Source: Carnegiea gigantea
Taxonomy: Eukaryota; Streptophyta; Magnoliopsida; Caryophyllales; Cactaceae
Length of the DNA stretch: 64,000 nucleotides
Reading direction: 5' to 3'
Assembly: GCA_029747015.1 (NCBI GenBank)
Contig: JAKOGI010002720.1
Location: 1 to 64,000 of the forward strand
In this document: one piece after another, positions 11,657 through 24,600 of the stretch
Position numbering within the stretch: position 1 is the first letter of the stretch
Layout: every line of letters starts with the position of its first letter
The notes under the pieces: model-generated
What the model was told of the DNA's origin: nothing
What the model saw: only the letters and a program-made list of their open reading frames with translations
The model's database searches: none
Made by a program: the position numbers and the translations under genes

Positions 11657-13251
11657 TAAAAATCACTTCTCTCAACATTTTGGTATCTTCTTTTGTCTCT
11701 TTCAATCTAGGTATTATATACAATAATGGAAAAAATTAAGTAAACTTTTGCTCGCTCTTTCTTGTTGCCCTTAAACTGCAGAAGCCATTCCTTCCAGGTT
11801 TTTGATTTCTCTCATATCTGAATATGTAGGATCTCAGAAAATACCACTGGACATGCTGTTACCCCTGTGAATTTGCATTGCAAGTGAAAAATAGTTGAGT
11901 ATGTGATTCATAGGCTACACAGCAAAACCTGCAATATGGCTAACAGTCAACTCCCATCTCAATCAGTCTTATCACAATTGAGAAGTATCTCTTGAAACAC
12001 AAGCCAAAGGATAAATGTGCATTTTGGGATTCTCAGCTTATGCCAAACAACAAGATACCAAAAGGGTTTATATGCTGTAGTTCTAAAAAATTCATCTCTA
12101 GATTTAGATCTATAGATATAGATACACTTGGGATCAAACTTCCAAGTAGATCAAAACCCCTCTATATATTCTCTTTGGTTTTAAGGAGTTCCCTCCACTA
12201 TTAACTTCTTGTAGGCTGACAATGCCACAACAATCTGTGTCTGAGATAGCAATGGGGCACCCATTTGATATATAAAAAAAACAGAACTTTGGTCGCAATT
12301 TGCCAGATCAACTCTGTAATCAAAGCCTGATTCCACTTGATGATATATTTAATACCTGTGCCGTCTTCAGACTAGGGTAAGCAGATGGTAGACCATGGTA
12401 ACAGTGCAATTTTGCCATGTTCACTACCAGCTCTCCGAATACTGTGCAGTGCTAAATTTACTAATTGGATTCTGCCGTATGTCTGTAGAATGTAAATTTT
12501 TATAGACCAATCAAGATCCGTCATGTGAAAAGAAATAAATACTTTTATTTCAACCAATTACAGTATGTCATGTGAGCAACACTTATATGATGCTAATATT
12601 TTCGTATGAAATTCAAGTGCAGGATTTTCTAATCTGTGGCTTCGTGATCAAAGCTGGACTTTATCACTTGGTGGAATTGGTTTTAGTTATTATCATCGTT
12701 AATTTGGAATGGTTCAATGGTGTATTTTGAATTTGAGCTTATTGTAATTTGGATTACAATTAGTTGTATATTTTCTAACTTTAAAAGCTTGATTGGAAAA
12801 TAATAGGACATTAGTTGTTAAATTAACTAACCAAAAACACTCATTAGGTGATAATAGGCGGGCCATGGGCGAGCCGGGCTTATTTCACCCATAACCCGGC
12901 CCGGCCCGTTACCAAATAAATTAGGCCCGATCCAACCCGCTTAGTTAATAGGATGATCCAATCCGATCCGACTCTATCCGTTGCCCACCCCTATCTGCAA
13001 TCAAAGCCTGATTCCACTTGATGATATATTTAATACCTGTACCGTCTTCAGACTAGGCAAGCACATGGTAGACCATCGTAACAGTGCAATTTTGCCCAGT
13101 GCACTACCAGCTCTCCGAATACTGTGCAGTGCTAAGTTTACTAATTGGATTCTGCCATATGTCTGTAGAATGTAAATTTTTATAGACCAATCAAGATCCG
13201 TCGTGTAGAAAGAAATAAATACTTTTATTTCAACCAATTATAGTATATCAT
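11657..13251. repeat. Intergenic DNA with a ~240-bp direct repeat
   Basis: About 12,316-12,557 and 12,995-13,237 are near-identical direct repeats, about 680 bp apart. Between them is AT-rich sequence and a GC-rich palindromic patch at about 12,850-12,990 (GGGCCATGGGC, CCCGGCCCGGCCCG) that resembles a hAT-type MITE end (CCACCCCTA). Short duplicated open frames on the minus strand are part of the repeat and show no sign of being genes. 11,657-11,935 still matches the end of unit B. Confidence 0.6.
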
Positions 13252-13747
13252 GTGTTAAATTAATTATAGCAGTCTATTAAATTAAATATCTAATGAAAAT
13301 ATATTGCGGCCAATTAAAAAAGCGTCACATGGCGTGAATAAATGCAGAAAATGAATGATTATCTCTTTTAATAGATATAAGAAGAAAAACCCTCACTCCG
13401 ACTTCTCTATAAAAAGGAAGCTATCTCATTCATTCAGGAATCGACATTTTAGAAAACTTACAAGAGTTCAAGAATTTTTCTCTGGCAGAAGACAACAAGC
13501 ACTCTAAACACGTGTCGTTTACTTGTAGAGATCAAACTCATATCTTGATTGAGATTAAACCTTTTAGACCCTTTTTAAGATCAAATTCAGTCAAGACTTT
13601 TCAAAGAGATTGAATCAGAAGATTTATTACAGTTGTTCTAGTAACAATTATACAGAGATTGTATCCATTCTTTGACTAATACAAAAATTCAATTTATCAC
13701 CCAATTTCTTGTCTAATTTATTTTAAACTCGAAATTTGTGTTTACAA
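13252..13747. mobile_element. Possible solo LTR or LTR remnant
   Basis: The segment begins TGTTAAATTA and ends GTGTTTACA, so it has the TG...CA ends of an LTR. A TATA-like box (CTATAAAAAG) lies near 13,408, followed by a plausible transcribed leader. It truncates the second copy of the direct repeat on its left. No matching target-site duplication is visible, so the call is tentative. Confidence 0.35.
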
Positions 13748-14155
13748 TGTCAGCTTCTTTGTTGGCCAACCTCAAATTCTAGCAATGCAATTATTCTTTC
13801 CACCAAAATCTGGCTGTCATGCTTGGAGAGTTTTTGAGGTTTTAAAGGGGCATCTAGATATTTGAACGACAAGCAGCGTACCCGAAACCAAAACCAGTGA
13901 CATACAAAGACTTTGAGACAAGTTCTCAGCCATGTCAACCATTACTAGTTGGGACGGACTTGGACTGATTTCTAGCCCAACACAAGCAAGAAAATGATGA
14001 AGGCTGTCATTAAGCACTTGACAATCTCCAAATCAGCCTTATAAAAGAGTAGAGGATCATCAGCAAACCACGAAGAACATAATTGGAGATCTTTGAATAT
14101 AGGATAAATTTAAATCCATTTTGAATAGCAGCCGCTTTTAGAGCTCGAATGAAAT
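13748..14155 (-). pseudogene. LINE reverse-transcriptase fragment
   Basis: Minus-strand frames show the plant LINE RT signature F-A-D-D followed by L-L-F-Y-K-A-D (near 14,020-14,090), and downstream a K-Y-L-D-A-P-L and H-D-S-Q-I-L-V block that matches the conserved segment after the RT palm. The frames shift and contain stops, so this is a decayed non-LTR retrotransposon fragment. It lies downstream of the RNase H fragment at 14,425-15,467, the wrong order for one element, so it is probably a separate insertion. Confidence 0.6.
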
Positions 14156-14390
14156 TGTAACGCCCAACCTCCTCCCGGGCCAGTACCGCCTCGGCCCCAC
14201 CAGGGTCGTGGGTAGCCACCAGGAACGGCTTCAAGGATCATTGACTGATCCTACAAATCACCACAGACCTTTACGGCATGCTTCATCCTCGCTCACACGC
14301 TGTCAGGAAAACTTCCCAAGAGGTCACCCATTATAAGATTTCTCCACAACAAGCACGCTTAACTGTATAATTTTCTTGTGATTTTTTTTC
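14156..14390. mobile_element. LTR-like fragment between LINE remnants
   Basis: It starts TGTAACGCCC and contains GGTCACCCATTATAAGA and AGCACGCTTAACT, motifs I recall from the starts of many plant gypsy LTRs. It may end at TTTTTACA near 14,398. No target-site duplication is visible. Confidence 0.35.
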
Positions 14391-14424
14391 TTTTTACAAT
14401 GGTAAATAAGGGGTAAAGTAGAAG

Positions 14425-15467
14425 TTAGGTACCTCTTCTCACAAGAGTACACCCCACGAAATCATCAGCTAGAATGGATCCAAAGACAAGTGAGGGTGAA
14501 CTGTCAAATGATGAGATTGTGGATGATGACGTCACAAAGTGGTCAGTTTTTGCTAGCCAGTCCACAGCTGAATTCATCTCCCGGAAAACATGGTTGATGA
14601 TAGTACAATTTGCCCTCGTCAACCATATTCGAATATCTTCAATGATCATTGCTATTTGCCACGGTATACGGAAAGTACCTTGAAGAGCTTGAATCATGAT
14701 ATTATTATCACCTTCTATAATAACATTCTGACGCCATTTTTGAGAGCACGAGCTTCTGCAACAAGGATGGATGTCTTCCCATAGTGTGTAGCACCTACTT
14801 TAATGAGTTTTCTAGTCTAGTCACGGAGGAGAAACCTGCCTGCTACGGATTTGTTGATGAGCGAGTCGTCAAAGTTGAGTTTAATGAACTCTGGTGGAGG
14901 AGGATGCCACCTTACAAAACGATGGAAGGTGGAAAGGGGGGAGGGCCCCCTAATATCATCATCAGCCCACATACGAGTCCGGATTCTCCATTCGGCATAT
15001 GCCTTTTTTGCTCGTATAAGATACATAAATGGGTTGAAAATACCATTTCTGAAAACTGTTGCATTCCTGTGTTTCCAGATGCTCTATAAAAGGAAGGAGG
15101 TCTTATGCAATATATCAGGTCATCTGTGGTTCTTGATATTGATGAGCCATTGGTGTACATCGCAAGTGATATTGGGTTCCATATATGATGGTAACAATCC
15201 ATGTTGAATAGCTGATTACCAAACTTTCATAATTGAGTGACAATCTTTGAAAGTATGATCACATGTTTTTATGTCATCAAGACATAAGGGACAAATAGGG
15301 TTAAGATCCATTCCTCTTTGCATAAGTGTACTGGACTGGGAGCACTTCATGGCAATTTTTTCTTGTGAAGTTGTTTGGCCTGAAAGTGCTGCCTGCCCCT
15401 CCATTTGCCTACTGTTTGTATTTCCATTTGTTTGTTGCATCAAAGACAGTGGCATGTTGAAATTCAT
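14425..15467 (-). pseudogene. LINE fragment: zinc-binding RT C-terminus and RNase H
   Basis: Read on the minus strand, 15,467-15,216 holds a zf-RVT-like segment with C-P-L-C-L-D-D and H-T-F-K-D-C. 15,026-14,817 holds the RNase H entry motif (W-H-P-P-P-P-E-F-I-K-L-N-F-D). 14,697-14,425 holds the RNase H exit motif (N-H-V-F-R-E-M-N-S-A-V-D-W-L-A-K). This is the usual domain order at the 3' end of plant L1-type LINEs. The frames are separated by shifts and stops. A poly-T stretch on the + strand near 14,380 could be the remains of the poly-A tail. Confidence 0.7.
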
Positions 15468-15835
15468 TCAAGAAGTTTCCTGAATATGACAATGGATTTG
15501 TCATTCGTGTCTCGTGGAAGTTTCAGCGACGCAAGCATGTCCTATTGATAAACCAATAAGTGAAGGATTTAACCAATGTATTAATTAATCAGACATTATG
15601 GAAGGTAATGAGTTTAATAGCAGTTATCAACTAAAATAGTCAAGGGGAAATTGACCAAATAGAAAGGAGAGGAAGTCACTCTGTGATGGAATGAGCATGT
15701 ATAAGCAATTTATACAGCAAGACCTTCAGGAAAAAGCGCTCTGGTTTAGTGCAAAATAATGGATGAAAGTCAGTTGAAGTTGCTTAAAAAAAAATTAAGG
15801 CAGTGAATTAGGTCATAATTAAAATTGACAGGCGA
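15468..15835. other. Unassigned sequence before the unit junction
   Basis: AT-rich sequence with no recognised gene or repeat. Homology to the start of unit A begins at about 15,836, so the duplication junction lies here or just to the right. Confidence 0.5.
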
Positions 15836-16059
15836 AGAATAGCTCGGGACTACGTGGAATATATATTACAGGATTCATATTAGTGAGAAGTTTTATGCTA
15901 GAACAGACAACCCCTTTCAGACGCACAATAACAGCAATTGCTATACAAAAAAGAGCGGCGTAACATTTGGTTTTCATGTGCCATTTTTTTTGCACTATGG
16001 TGATACCTGGCAGTTGCAGATGCTCACTCTTGCGAATGTCTGAATGTTTCACCTTACAG

Positions 16060-16175
16060 AGTTAGATCAACTGTTAGAAGATTGCGCCACTGTCATTCAT
16101 CATGCAACATGCAGCTAAGCTGTCTAATATTAGGAGAGCAGCACCATTAAACACACTGTTACGTTCTATACAATA
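16060..16175 (+). pseudogene. Decayed exon of the unnamed gene (unit B)
   Basis: This matches exon 226-390 of unit A after a conserved acceptor (TTACAG). An extra base in the GAAGATTGCGCC stretch shifts the frame, bases are lost in the central part, a TAG follows, and the donor region is deleted. Similarity jumps directly to the unit A 1,306 region. The final exon survives at 32,418-32,446, so the copy is non-functional although its last exon is open. Confidence 0.7.
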
Positions 16176-17275
16176 GCATGACGGCGTCCTGATGCAGCGA
16201 CGATTGAGTGCTCCTTGAGTCTTGAATAACGTTTATCTATAAAGTCAGACCAAAAGACACAGGTTCCAACCTTCTGCTGGAATCACATAATATCCAAAAA
16301 ATTAAGGAGGTGGTTTGATTGTGCAACAAAAAAGAGGTGGACTGCAAAACTTGGATATTGAGATCACCAACAAGCCAGGAAGCTGGCTTAATCTTGGTGT
16401 TTATGCAAGAGATGATGTCCTCAACTCCTAGGTGCCTGTCATTATGACCATGGGCTGAGAAAACGTTGGCTATCACCGCATAGATCCCACTTTATATGTA
16501 ACGCCCCCAATTCCCAATGCCTGATTAGTCTAATCTAATTGCTCAGAAATTATTGATTAGCAGCGAACGTCTTTTGGTTGGAGGCATTTCCGCTGTTCCA
16601 TAACGGAACAAGGCTAACTGAAACTTGGGTATCATTGTGTTGCCCATTTAATCGCCTGTCTCACAACAAAATTGAAATAATATACATTCAACCATTTATA
16701 TAAGTTGTGATGCACTTACAAACCCAATATACGATTATAATTTACTAGTGATTTGCGATGTTCAAAAGAACACACAACCCTTAGATACTTAAGGTGCTAG
16801 CCTATGAATCACTGTGAGGTCTTTGCTAGCGAAACCCCAGCAAAAAGAATTTGAACTCTATTTCACTTCTTGCTATTCTCTGGCTTGCCAGAAGGAGGAC
16901 TGTTTGCTGATCCCTTATCCAAAACAGAAAACATAAAAACATTCGAAATATGAGCCGAAGCACAGCACGCACATTCCTATGCAATAAAATAAGCTTTGAG
17001 TTAAATTAGTTAGGCGCCCGCATTTCAAACATTTTATTTTGAAAACAAGAGAGAGAGAATGTACAATTAAGATTGATTTACCCGTTATTGTGTGGAAGTG
17101 GACCCCTTGTTGACATCTGTAGTGATATTGAGATAGGTGCACACCTCCAAGGCTGATCGAAAAGTCTGAATTGTAGCCTTGCGGGTAAATTAAAGGGCAT
17201 AAGCCCTGATGATTGATGATTGACGAGGCCACTTGATTAGGTGGTAAAATATTGCGTCAAATGATTCATTGTATG

Positions 17276-18859
17276 TGTTGAATTCCAAGAGTACACAACC
17301 ACAAGAGGGGGGTGAATTGTGGTGGCCGATTTTCGCCAAATAATTGACAAACAGCCGTAGCACTTGATTGCAGAGACTGTTCGTAAATCACAAACAACCT
17401 TAAGCCTTGTTTGCAGCGGTTGTTCCCAATTGGTTCAGTAGCGAAATTCAAAGTAATAAATGCGGAAATAAAGCACACACAATTTTTACGTGGAAAACAC
17501 CTCTAGCCCAACTGAGGTGTGAAAAACCACGACCTACCTCGTGTAGGATTTAACCACTTCACTAACGGGCTGAACACGTTACAAAAGTAACACTCCTTGT
17601 TACAACTTGTAACCCACGTAACCTTCTTCCCTAAGACAGGTTATACCACGTCCAATCACACTATATTGGACACGTCCAAAGTCCACTCGACTATGGACAC
17701 ACTCACTCACTTTCTGATCTGAGAACAGGGGTACAAAACACCTTACTGGGGGTGCTTCTGACTTAAGCAGATGTAAGGTACAATGAAGTCCTATTATGCC
17801 AATATATTGAAAGCTCAGTTAAGCACAAGCCTGTCACGGTTTTTCTCTTTGAAATACAGCTTTTGGAAATCTCTTACTTCTTGTGTAAAAACCGGATATC
17901 TAAATGGGAGAGAAGATTTCATTATTTAAACACACAAACCCAACGGCTAATACTTTCAAAAAGGATAACAAAATCTTCTAATATTAGCAGCTTAGGGAGT
18001 TTCTTCAAATAAGATTCCCAACGGCTAGAGAAGATAAGATTTTACTAAAATAAGGGAATTTGATTTTTCAAGGGATAAAAACTAATTACCCACTAAATAT
18101 AGCTGTGCAGATTTAGCCCAAAAAAAAGAAGGATAAAGATTTCGGTTCCAAATTTGAAATCAATCACGGCCTAAAAATAAGGGATAAGAATTTTGAAAAG
18201 AGATCCTTAGCAAAAACGGTTTTGCAATCTTTTTCAAATCAAAAATAATCCTTTTTAGAACTTAATTAGTTAGCCTAGGATTTCATAAAAAGATCCTTTA
18301 GAGCTGGCACCCAACCAAAGGAAATTTACTGGTAAAACAGTCAGTCGAGGCTGCTGCAGTTTCAGGAACACCTTAGGCACCCTGTTTGCAGAGGTTGTTT
18401 GGAAATTGGTGTTCCAAAGCAAATGTCAAAAACCGTTTTAAGAAGTGTTAAATTGAGACTTTCAAGATTGGCATATTAACAAGAGTCTAAAAGATAAAAA
18501 CTAAACCAAACCAAGACTTCTTGTTGTAAGAATCAGTCATCTTGTCAAGAATAAATATGCTGCTCCAAACACCTTGGTCACCTTGATTCCTCGGGTGATC
18601 TTGTATAGCTGAATGTAAGAACTTGTTCCTTAAGACTTAGCCAACTGTTTGGCGAGATTTGTTGTTTGCTGATCTTGTATCACTGAAACTTGGAACCTGT
18701 TCCTAAGACTTGTTCTCAACATTTAGCATCCAGGTTAATACGAATATTACAAACAACAGTGTAGGCCCTGTTTGGAGAGCTTGTTTGGAACAACATTACT
18801 TAGACAAATATGTTACACTTGGATTTGTTATCATCAAAACTAAATATAATTATGCAACA
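17276..18859 (-). repeat. 3' LTR of the SIRE-like element
   Basis: 1,584 bp. On the minus strand it begins TGTTGCATAATT and ends GGAATTCAACA. It adjoins the polypurine tract at its right edge. Confidence 0.95.
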
Positions 18860-18875
18860 AATTCCCCCTTTTTGA
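18860..18875 (-). other. Polypurine tract of the SIRE-like element
   Basis: On the minus strand AAAAAGGGGGAATT directly precedes the 3' LTR. This is the expected start site for plus-strand DNA synthesis. Confidence 0.85.
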
Positions 18876-19182
18876 TGATGACAAACCAAGTGACCATATT
18901 GACAAAAATTAAAAAAAACTTTAAAACTTTAAAGAATGCTGATAGGGATCCACACTAGGTGCTAGGTCATAGAGCAAGTCATATGGAAGTCATATAGCAA
19001 GTCATATGGAAGTCATATGGTCAGACATCTTCCCCCTTTTGGCATCATTAAAAAGCATAAACAACGGGCAATCACATGGTGTTGGCAACAACAAGAGATT
19101 TCATTAACAGCCCAGAGATATACAATACCAAACAAAAACATAAAGGGAGAGGGAAGAAAACATGAGGAAACATCCGACAGAA

Positions 19183-21196
19183 TTAGGGAGCAGTGGGTGA
19201 TGGTGACTGTGGAGAAGGGATTTTGGGAGCAAGAGAAGAGAGAAGGGCCAGGAGGTCTTCATGGCGTTTGGCAGAGAGGGCCTTCTCTTCATCTAAGGCA
19301 GCTTTGACAGCAGAGAGCTCTTCCTTGAGCCGAGAATTATCTTGAAGAACATCCTCAAGTTTCCCTGAGGAACGGCCAGGAACAGGGCGAGGTGGTCTGG
19401 TGCCCTGTTTGGAGGCAGAGCCCTCGGCCAAAGCATAGCCACACCCCATAAGGGTGTCAGTCCCTATCTCATCAATGATTTGGGCAGCCACCTTCTTTTT
19501 GAGCTCTATCCCAAAATGCTTAAAGACCTTCGTCAGCAGAAAGCCATATCCAAGATCATGTGCCCGAGTAGTGTTTGCAATACGCGCAATATGGCGAATC
19601 ATAAGGGCAGGAAGGTTAATGGGTTCCTCCCTGTCCAATAGATCCACCAGGCACTGATCTAGGGCATCAGCCTGATTGCGACCCTGACCCCTTGGAATTA
19701 TGTTCCTAATAACGAACATGAAGAGCAATTGATGCAGGGGGGTCATGTCACCCTTCTTCACAGAGGTGGGTGTTTGCAGACCCTGGTTTTGACTTAACCG
19801 CTGTGAAAGCTCGAGCAGCCTGGCTGTCCCTAAGACAGACTTATCCTCCCTCACATACACATCAAAACCATGTGAGGGGACACCCAAAATGTCACCCAGA
19901 GAGCGGGCATCAAATTGTACTTCTTTATCACCAATGGTGCTTGTCACCGCTCCTTCGGTGACAGCACAGTTGGCATAGAATTCAGCCAACTCTGGTCCAG
20001 AACACCCCAACTCGGTGTTTGCAAAGAGATCCAACCACTGCTGGGCTCTCAGTTTCTGCAGGAACACCTCTAACCCATGTTCCTGGAAAAAGGGAACTTT
20101 CACTATCTTCCCCCTCACTATGTTGCGCTTGAGCAGATGCGCAACCTTGGTAGAAGAAGGGGAGGTAGTGGTCTTTTTCGCTCTTTTGAGGGGAGGAGCA
20201 GAAGAGGTAGTCTTAGGTGTAGCTGATTTGGAGAGAGAAGGGGTGAAGGTCTTTCTCTTGGGAGGGGCTGTTGGAGGAGAAGACTTAATGGCAGGGAGAG
20301 TGGTTTTCTTAGGAGGAGCTTGTTCTTCGGAGGACTCGGAGAACACCGGGTCCCCTATTTAAAGGGGGTGTTCTCAGAATCAGAATCCGAGAATCCCGCA
20401 GAAGAAGAAGAGGAAGAAATTTCCTCAATGACTGGAGTGGAAGATTTTGTGGTTCTAGGAGTGGAGTAGAAGGCAATTCTTGCAGATTTGCGCGTGGGCT
20501 TAGCAGATTTTGGAGGAGAGGGGGCTGAGGCTTTTGAGGGTTGAGGCCTTGTTTGTGGCCTTGATCTAGGCGTTCTGCTACGCCTAGCCACCATCTTAAC
20601 CCTTTTTCTTTTCTCTCCGGTTTGGAAGACCGGAGTGGCTAACTCAGGCTCAGCAGGGGAAATGTTTCCACCATGGCTTCCCCCTGTTTCCAAGGATCTC
20701 TCCTCAGAACTTCCCCTCAGATCATCCCTTAGGTCCTCCTTACACACAAAATTGAGGGATTCAGACCCTGTTTCAGCAACTGTTTCCTTTTCAGGGAACA
20801 GCCCAAAAGAACAGGGCTCAATAAACTCAGAGAAGTCGACAGGGGACTCAAAGACTTCATCTTTAGACCCAAGATTTTCACCAGATTTTCCAACTTGGGC
20901 AGAGTTCTTTTCAGAAGGGGGTAAACAGTTGATCCCTCAAATACCACCAATTCCCAACCAAAATTGTAGGGAATGTCTTTCAAACCCAAGCCTACTGATT
21001 TTAGTCCGACACTCTTCAAAAATCGGAAGGGTTTGAAGCTAATTGGGCGAGGAGGACTAGAGGGTTTACCTTCTAGAATCGCCATTAAAAACGGCGTGAA
21101 GACAACAAGGTCAGGACTTGTTCCTGAGGCTGATTCGAATGGCTTCCTTCCCCTGATTGAAGAAGCAGAACTTCCAGAGCCTTCGATTGAAGCCAT
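19183..21196 (-). pseudogene. Extra 3' (env-like position) ORF of the SIRE-like element
   Basis: Three minus-strand frames (21,196-20,729, 20,747-20,355, 20,346-19,183) appear to be pieces of one reading frame broken by two frameshifts. The first piece opens M-A-S-I-E-G-S-G. The middle piece is rich in S, P, K and R with basic clusters (K-R-K-R-V-K). The last, 387 aa, has a folded core with the F-F-Q-E-H-G-L, L-A-E-F-Y-A-N and L-G-D-I-L-G-V-P motifs. These resemble the domain Pfam calls 'putative plant transposon protein' (recalled, not searched). A coiled coil (L-K-E-E-L-S-A-V-K-A-A-L-D-E-E-K) follows near its C-terminus. Position and size match the extra ORF of SIRE elements, sometimes called env-like. 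I see no signal peptide or membrane segment, so an envelope role is not supported here. Confidence 0.7.
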
Positions 21197-21650
21197 TTGA
21201 GCAAGAATTTGAGAAGGGTTAGGGTTTGAGAGAAGGAGATTTGCCGGGTACTCGAGAGAAAAGAGAAAAGATATAAGAGAGAGGTAAAGATTGGCAAATT
21301 TAAAGGGTGAGAAGACGGCAAGATCTTTTAAAGATCTTCCCGTTACAACGGGTGTTTGCCATAAGTAGCTGCCACTCTATCCTCGGGAAGGCGTGTAATT
21401 TAAAACATTTAAACACTAGCTACACATATTTGACAATCAAGGAACATACCTGTTCTTGCTGCTTGTTCTTGAATACGAATCATCGGTAATAAGAGTAACA
21501 TGCCCAATCATGTTGGCTTTTAACACGCATCCGCATTCTGCAATCTATATATATATTCAAATAGCACAAAGATTCGACTGCAAACATTGCTATGGACAAA
21601 TTGCATCCGCAGCATATAAGAGTTGCGAACAGGGGGAGAGAACAGGTTTC

Positions 21651-24600
21651 TTAGGTTGTTTTCACCAAACCTAGTTCAAGTCTATTTCTCTCAAATTGAT
21701 CTCTACCTAGTGCCTTAGTGAATATATCAGCAATTTGATTTTCTGTGGTACAAAAATTCATTGAAATCAAACCCTTTTCAACATTATCTCTCAAGAAATG
21801 ATGTCGAATGTCAATATGTTTTGTTCTTTTATGTTGACACGGATTTTTGGCAATGTTAATTGTACTAGTGTTATCACAAAAGATAGGAATGCATCCAGTG
21901 TCAACACAAAAGTCCTTGAGTTGTTGTCTTATCCACAGCAATTGAGCACAACATGAAGCAGCTGTAACATATTCAGCTTCTGCTGTGGACATGGCAACTG
22001 AATGTTGTTTCTTGGTTGCCCAAGATACCAAACAAGGTCCAAGGAAATGAGCCATACCTGAGGTGCTTTTCCTATCAACCAAGAATCCTGCATAGTCAGC
22101 ATCAGCATATCCAACAAGATCAAAATTGCAACCTCTAGGATACCATAGAGCTAAATCAGGTGTATGCTTTAAATATCTTAGTATCCGTTTAACAGCCTTA
22201 AGATGAGTCTCTTTAGGGCAAGACTGAAAACGGGCACATAAACCAACACTGAAAACAATGTCAGGTCTACTAGCGGTGAGGTATAAGAGTGACCCTATCA
22301 TGCCTCTATAGAGTTTCTCCTTAACTGAGGGGCTCCCATCATCCATTACCAACTTGGTTGAAGGAGAAATGGGAGTATCTATGGGCTTGGCCGACTCCAT
22401 TCCAAAACGCTTAAGTAGTTCCTTGATATACTTTTGTTGATGGATCATGGTGCCGTTTGAAGTTTGCTTGATTTGTAAGCCTAAGAAAAAGTTAAGCTCA
22501 CCCATCATGCTCATTTCAAACTCACTCCTCATCATTTTTGAAAAATCATTACATAGATCATGATGAGTTGCACCAAATATAATATCATCGACATATACTT
22601 GGACAACCAACAAATGTTCCCCCTTAGATTTTAGAAACAAGGTATTGTCTACCTTGCCTCTTCTAAAATCATTTTCAAGTAAAAAGCTTGACAAGCGTTC
22701 ATACTAAGCTCTAGGAGCTTGTTTTAGACCATAAAGAGCTTTGTCAAGTTGAAAAACATGATCAGGAAATTCATTGTTTTCGAAACCAAGGGGTTGTTTG
22801 ACATACACCTCTTCCTTAAGGTATCCATTTAGAAATGCACTTTTCACGTCCATTTGATATAGCTTGATCTCCATATGGGCTGCAAAGGCTATTAGGATAT
22901 GAATAGCCTCAATTCTAGCAACTGGTGCAAAGGTTTCTTCGTAATCAATCCCTTCTTCCTGATTGTACCCTTGAACCACCAGCCGTGCCTTGTTCCTGGT
23001 GACTGTTCCTGACTCATCAAGTTTGTTTCGGAACACCCACTTGGTTCCAATGATTGTTCTATCTGCAGGTCGAGGTACAAGGTGCCATACTTTGTTCCTT
23101 TCAAATTGATGAAGTTCTTCTTGCATTGCTGTGACCCAATCTGAATCTGCAAGAGCTTCATTCACATTCTTTGGCTCAATGTTAGAGAGAAACGCATAGA
23201 ATGCACAAAAATTCTTAAGCTTTGACCTAGTTTGCACTCCAATATTAATATCAGACAAAATTTGCTCAAGAGGGTGCGAACGTTGGTGCTTCCATGGCCG
23301 TGGAGTAAGTGGATCCACAGACACATGCTCTACTCTAACTGGAACACTTGGAGACTCAGGCTCACAATCAGTGCCCGAGCCTGTTCCTGAGGAACCTGAC
23401 TGGTGTTGTCCCGAACAGGGTTCAACGGTGTTTCCCCCTGTTTGGTTCTCACCTTGCCTGTCGTTCTGAGAAACACCTTCAGGAGTTGTTTTCTCCATGG
23501 TGTTCTTACCTTGTCTATCTTGGAGCAACACTTCTTTTCAAACAAGACCTAATTCAAATTCTTCCTCCTGTGCATCATTCTCACTCAACGAGTTAGATTC
23601 ATCAAAAAGCACATGCATACTTTCCTCAACACTTAAGGTTCTTTTGTTAAACACTTTGTAAGCCTTACTGTGAGAAGAGTAACCAAGAAATATTGCCTCA
23701 TCACTCCTAGGATCAAACTTTCCTAAGGCATCCTTCCCATTATTATGCACAAAACACCTACAACCAAATGTTCTTAGGTGCGTAATGTTGGGTTTTCTGC
23801 CTTTGAAAAGTTCATAAGGAGTTTTGTTCAAAATAGGTCTGATCATGCATCTATTTATAATGTAACATAAGGTGTTCAATGCTTCTGCCCAGAAATTCCT
23901 AGGAAGACCACTAGCAATAAGCATTGTTCTAGTCATGTCTTCTAGGGTGCGATTTTTGCGCTCAACCACCCCATTTTGTTGGGGTGTTCTTGGAGCTGAG
24001 AAGTTATGATCAACACCATGTTCATTACAATAGTTAATAAAACTTGCGTTTTCAAATTCAGTACCATGATCAGATCTCAAGCTAATTAAAGAGTGTCCTA
24101 CTCTCTTTTCAACCTTTTTGAGAAAGGCAATAAAATTCTCAAAGGTTTCATCCTTGGATGCCAAAAACAAGGTCCAAGTAAATCGAGAGTAATCATCCAC
24201 TACAACAAGCACATACCTCTTCCCACCTCTACTTGCTATCCTCATAGGACCACACAGATCAATGTGTAATAATTCTAGAGGTCGGGTAGTGCTTACACAC
24301 TTTTTCGATTTAAAAGAAGATCTGACTTGTTTGCCTTTTGCACAAGTTTCACATACCTTGTCATCATTAAATTTGATGGAAGGTAGTCCAACAACTAGGT
24401 CTTTAGAAACAAGTTTGTTCAGAAGAGATAGACTTGCATGACCTAGTCTCTTGTGCCAGAGCATTATATCATCATTCAAGGCACTCAAACAAGTCAGATT
24501 GTTTTGGGGAAGTGTGGAGATACATACTTTGTAAACATTTTTGTGTCGCTTCCCCCTTAATACGATATCTCCTGTGTTTGAGTTTACAACCAAGCAACGT

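Larger units (their letters stand above)
1..11935 (+). repeat. Tandem segmental duplication, unit A
   Basis: This stretch is collinear, in the same orientation, with the non-transposon parts of 15,836-64,000. Matching anchors include the opening sequence at 1 and at about 15,836, the block at 1,640-2,430 with 30,900-31,690, the block at 4,080-4,990 with 32,160-33,037 plus 38,466 onward, the PPR locus 8,094-9,842 with 60,644-62,398, and 11,700-11,935 with 63,760-64,000. The match ends only because the window ends. The left edge of unit A may lie before base 1. Confidence 0.9.

Noticed and set aside
12372..13237. Duplicated minus-strand ORFs of 61 and 78 aa starting M-V-E-I-K-V-F-I-S-F
   Set aside because: They are two copies of the same 240-bp direct repeat, with no splice context, domain or conservation beyond the repeat itself.
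14425..14697. Host RNase H-domain gene
   Set aside because: Together with the adjacent zf-RVT segment and frameshifts it is the 3' end of a LINE, not a host gene.
19017..20362. Plus-strand ORFs opposite the SIRE-like 3' ORF
   Set aside because: They are antisense shadows of the long minus-strand frame and carry no recognisable domain.
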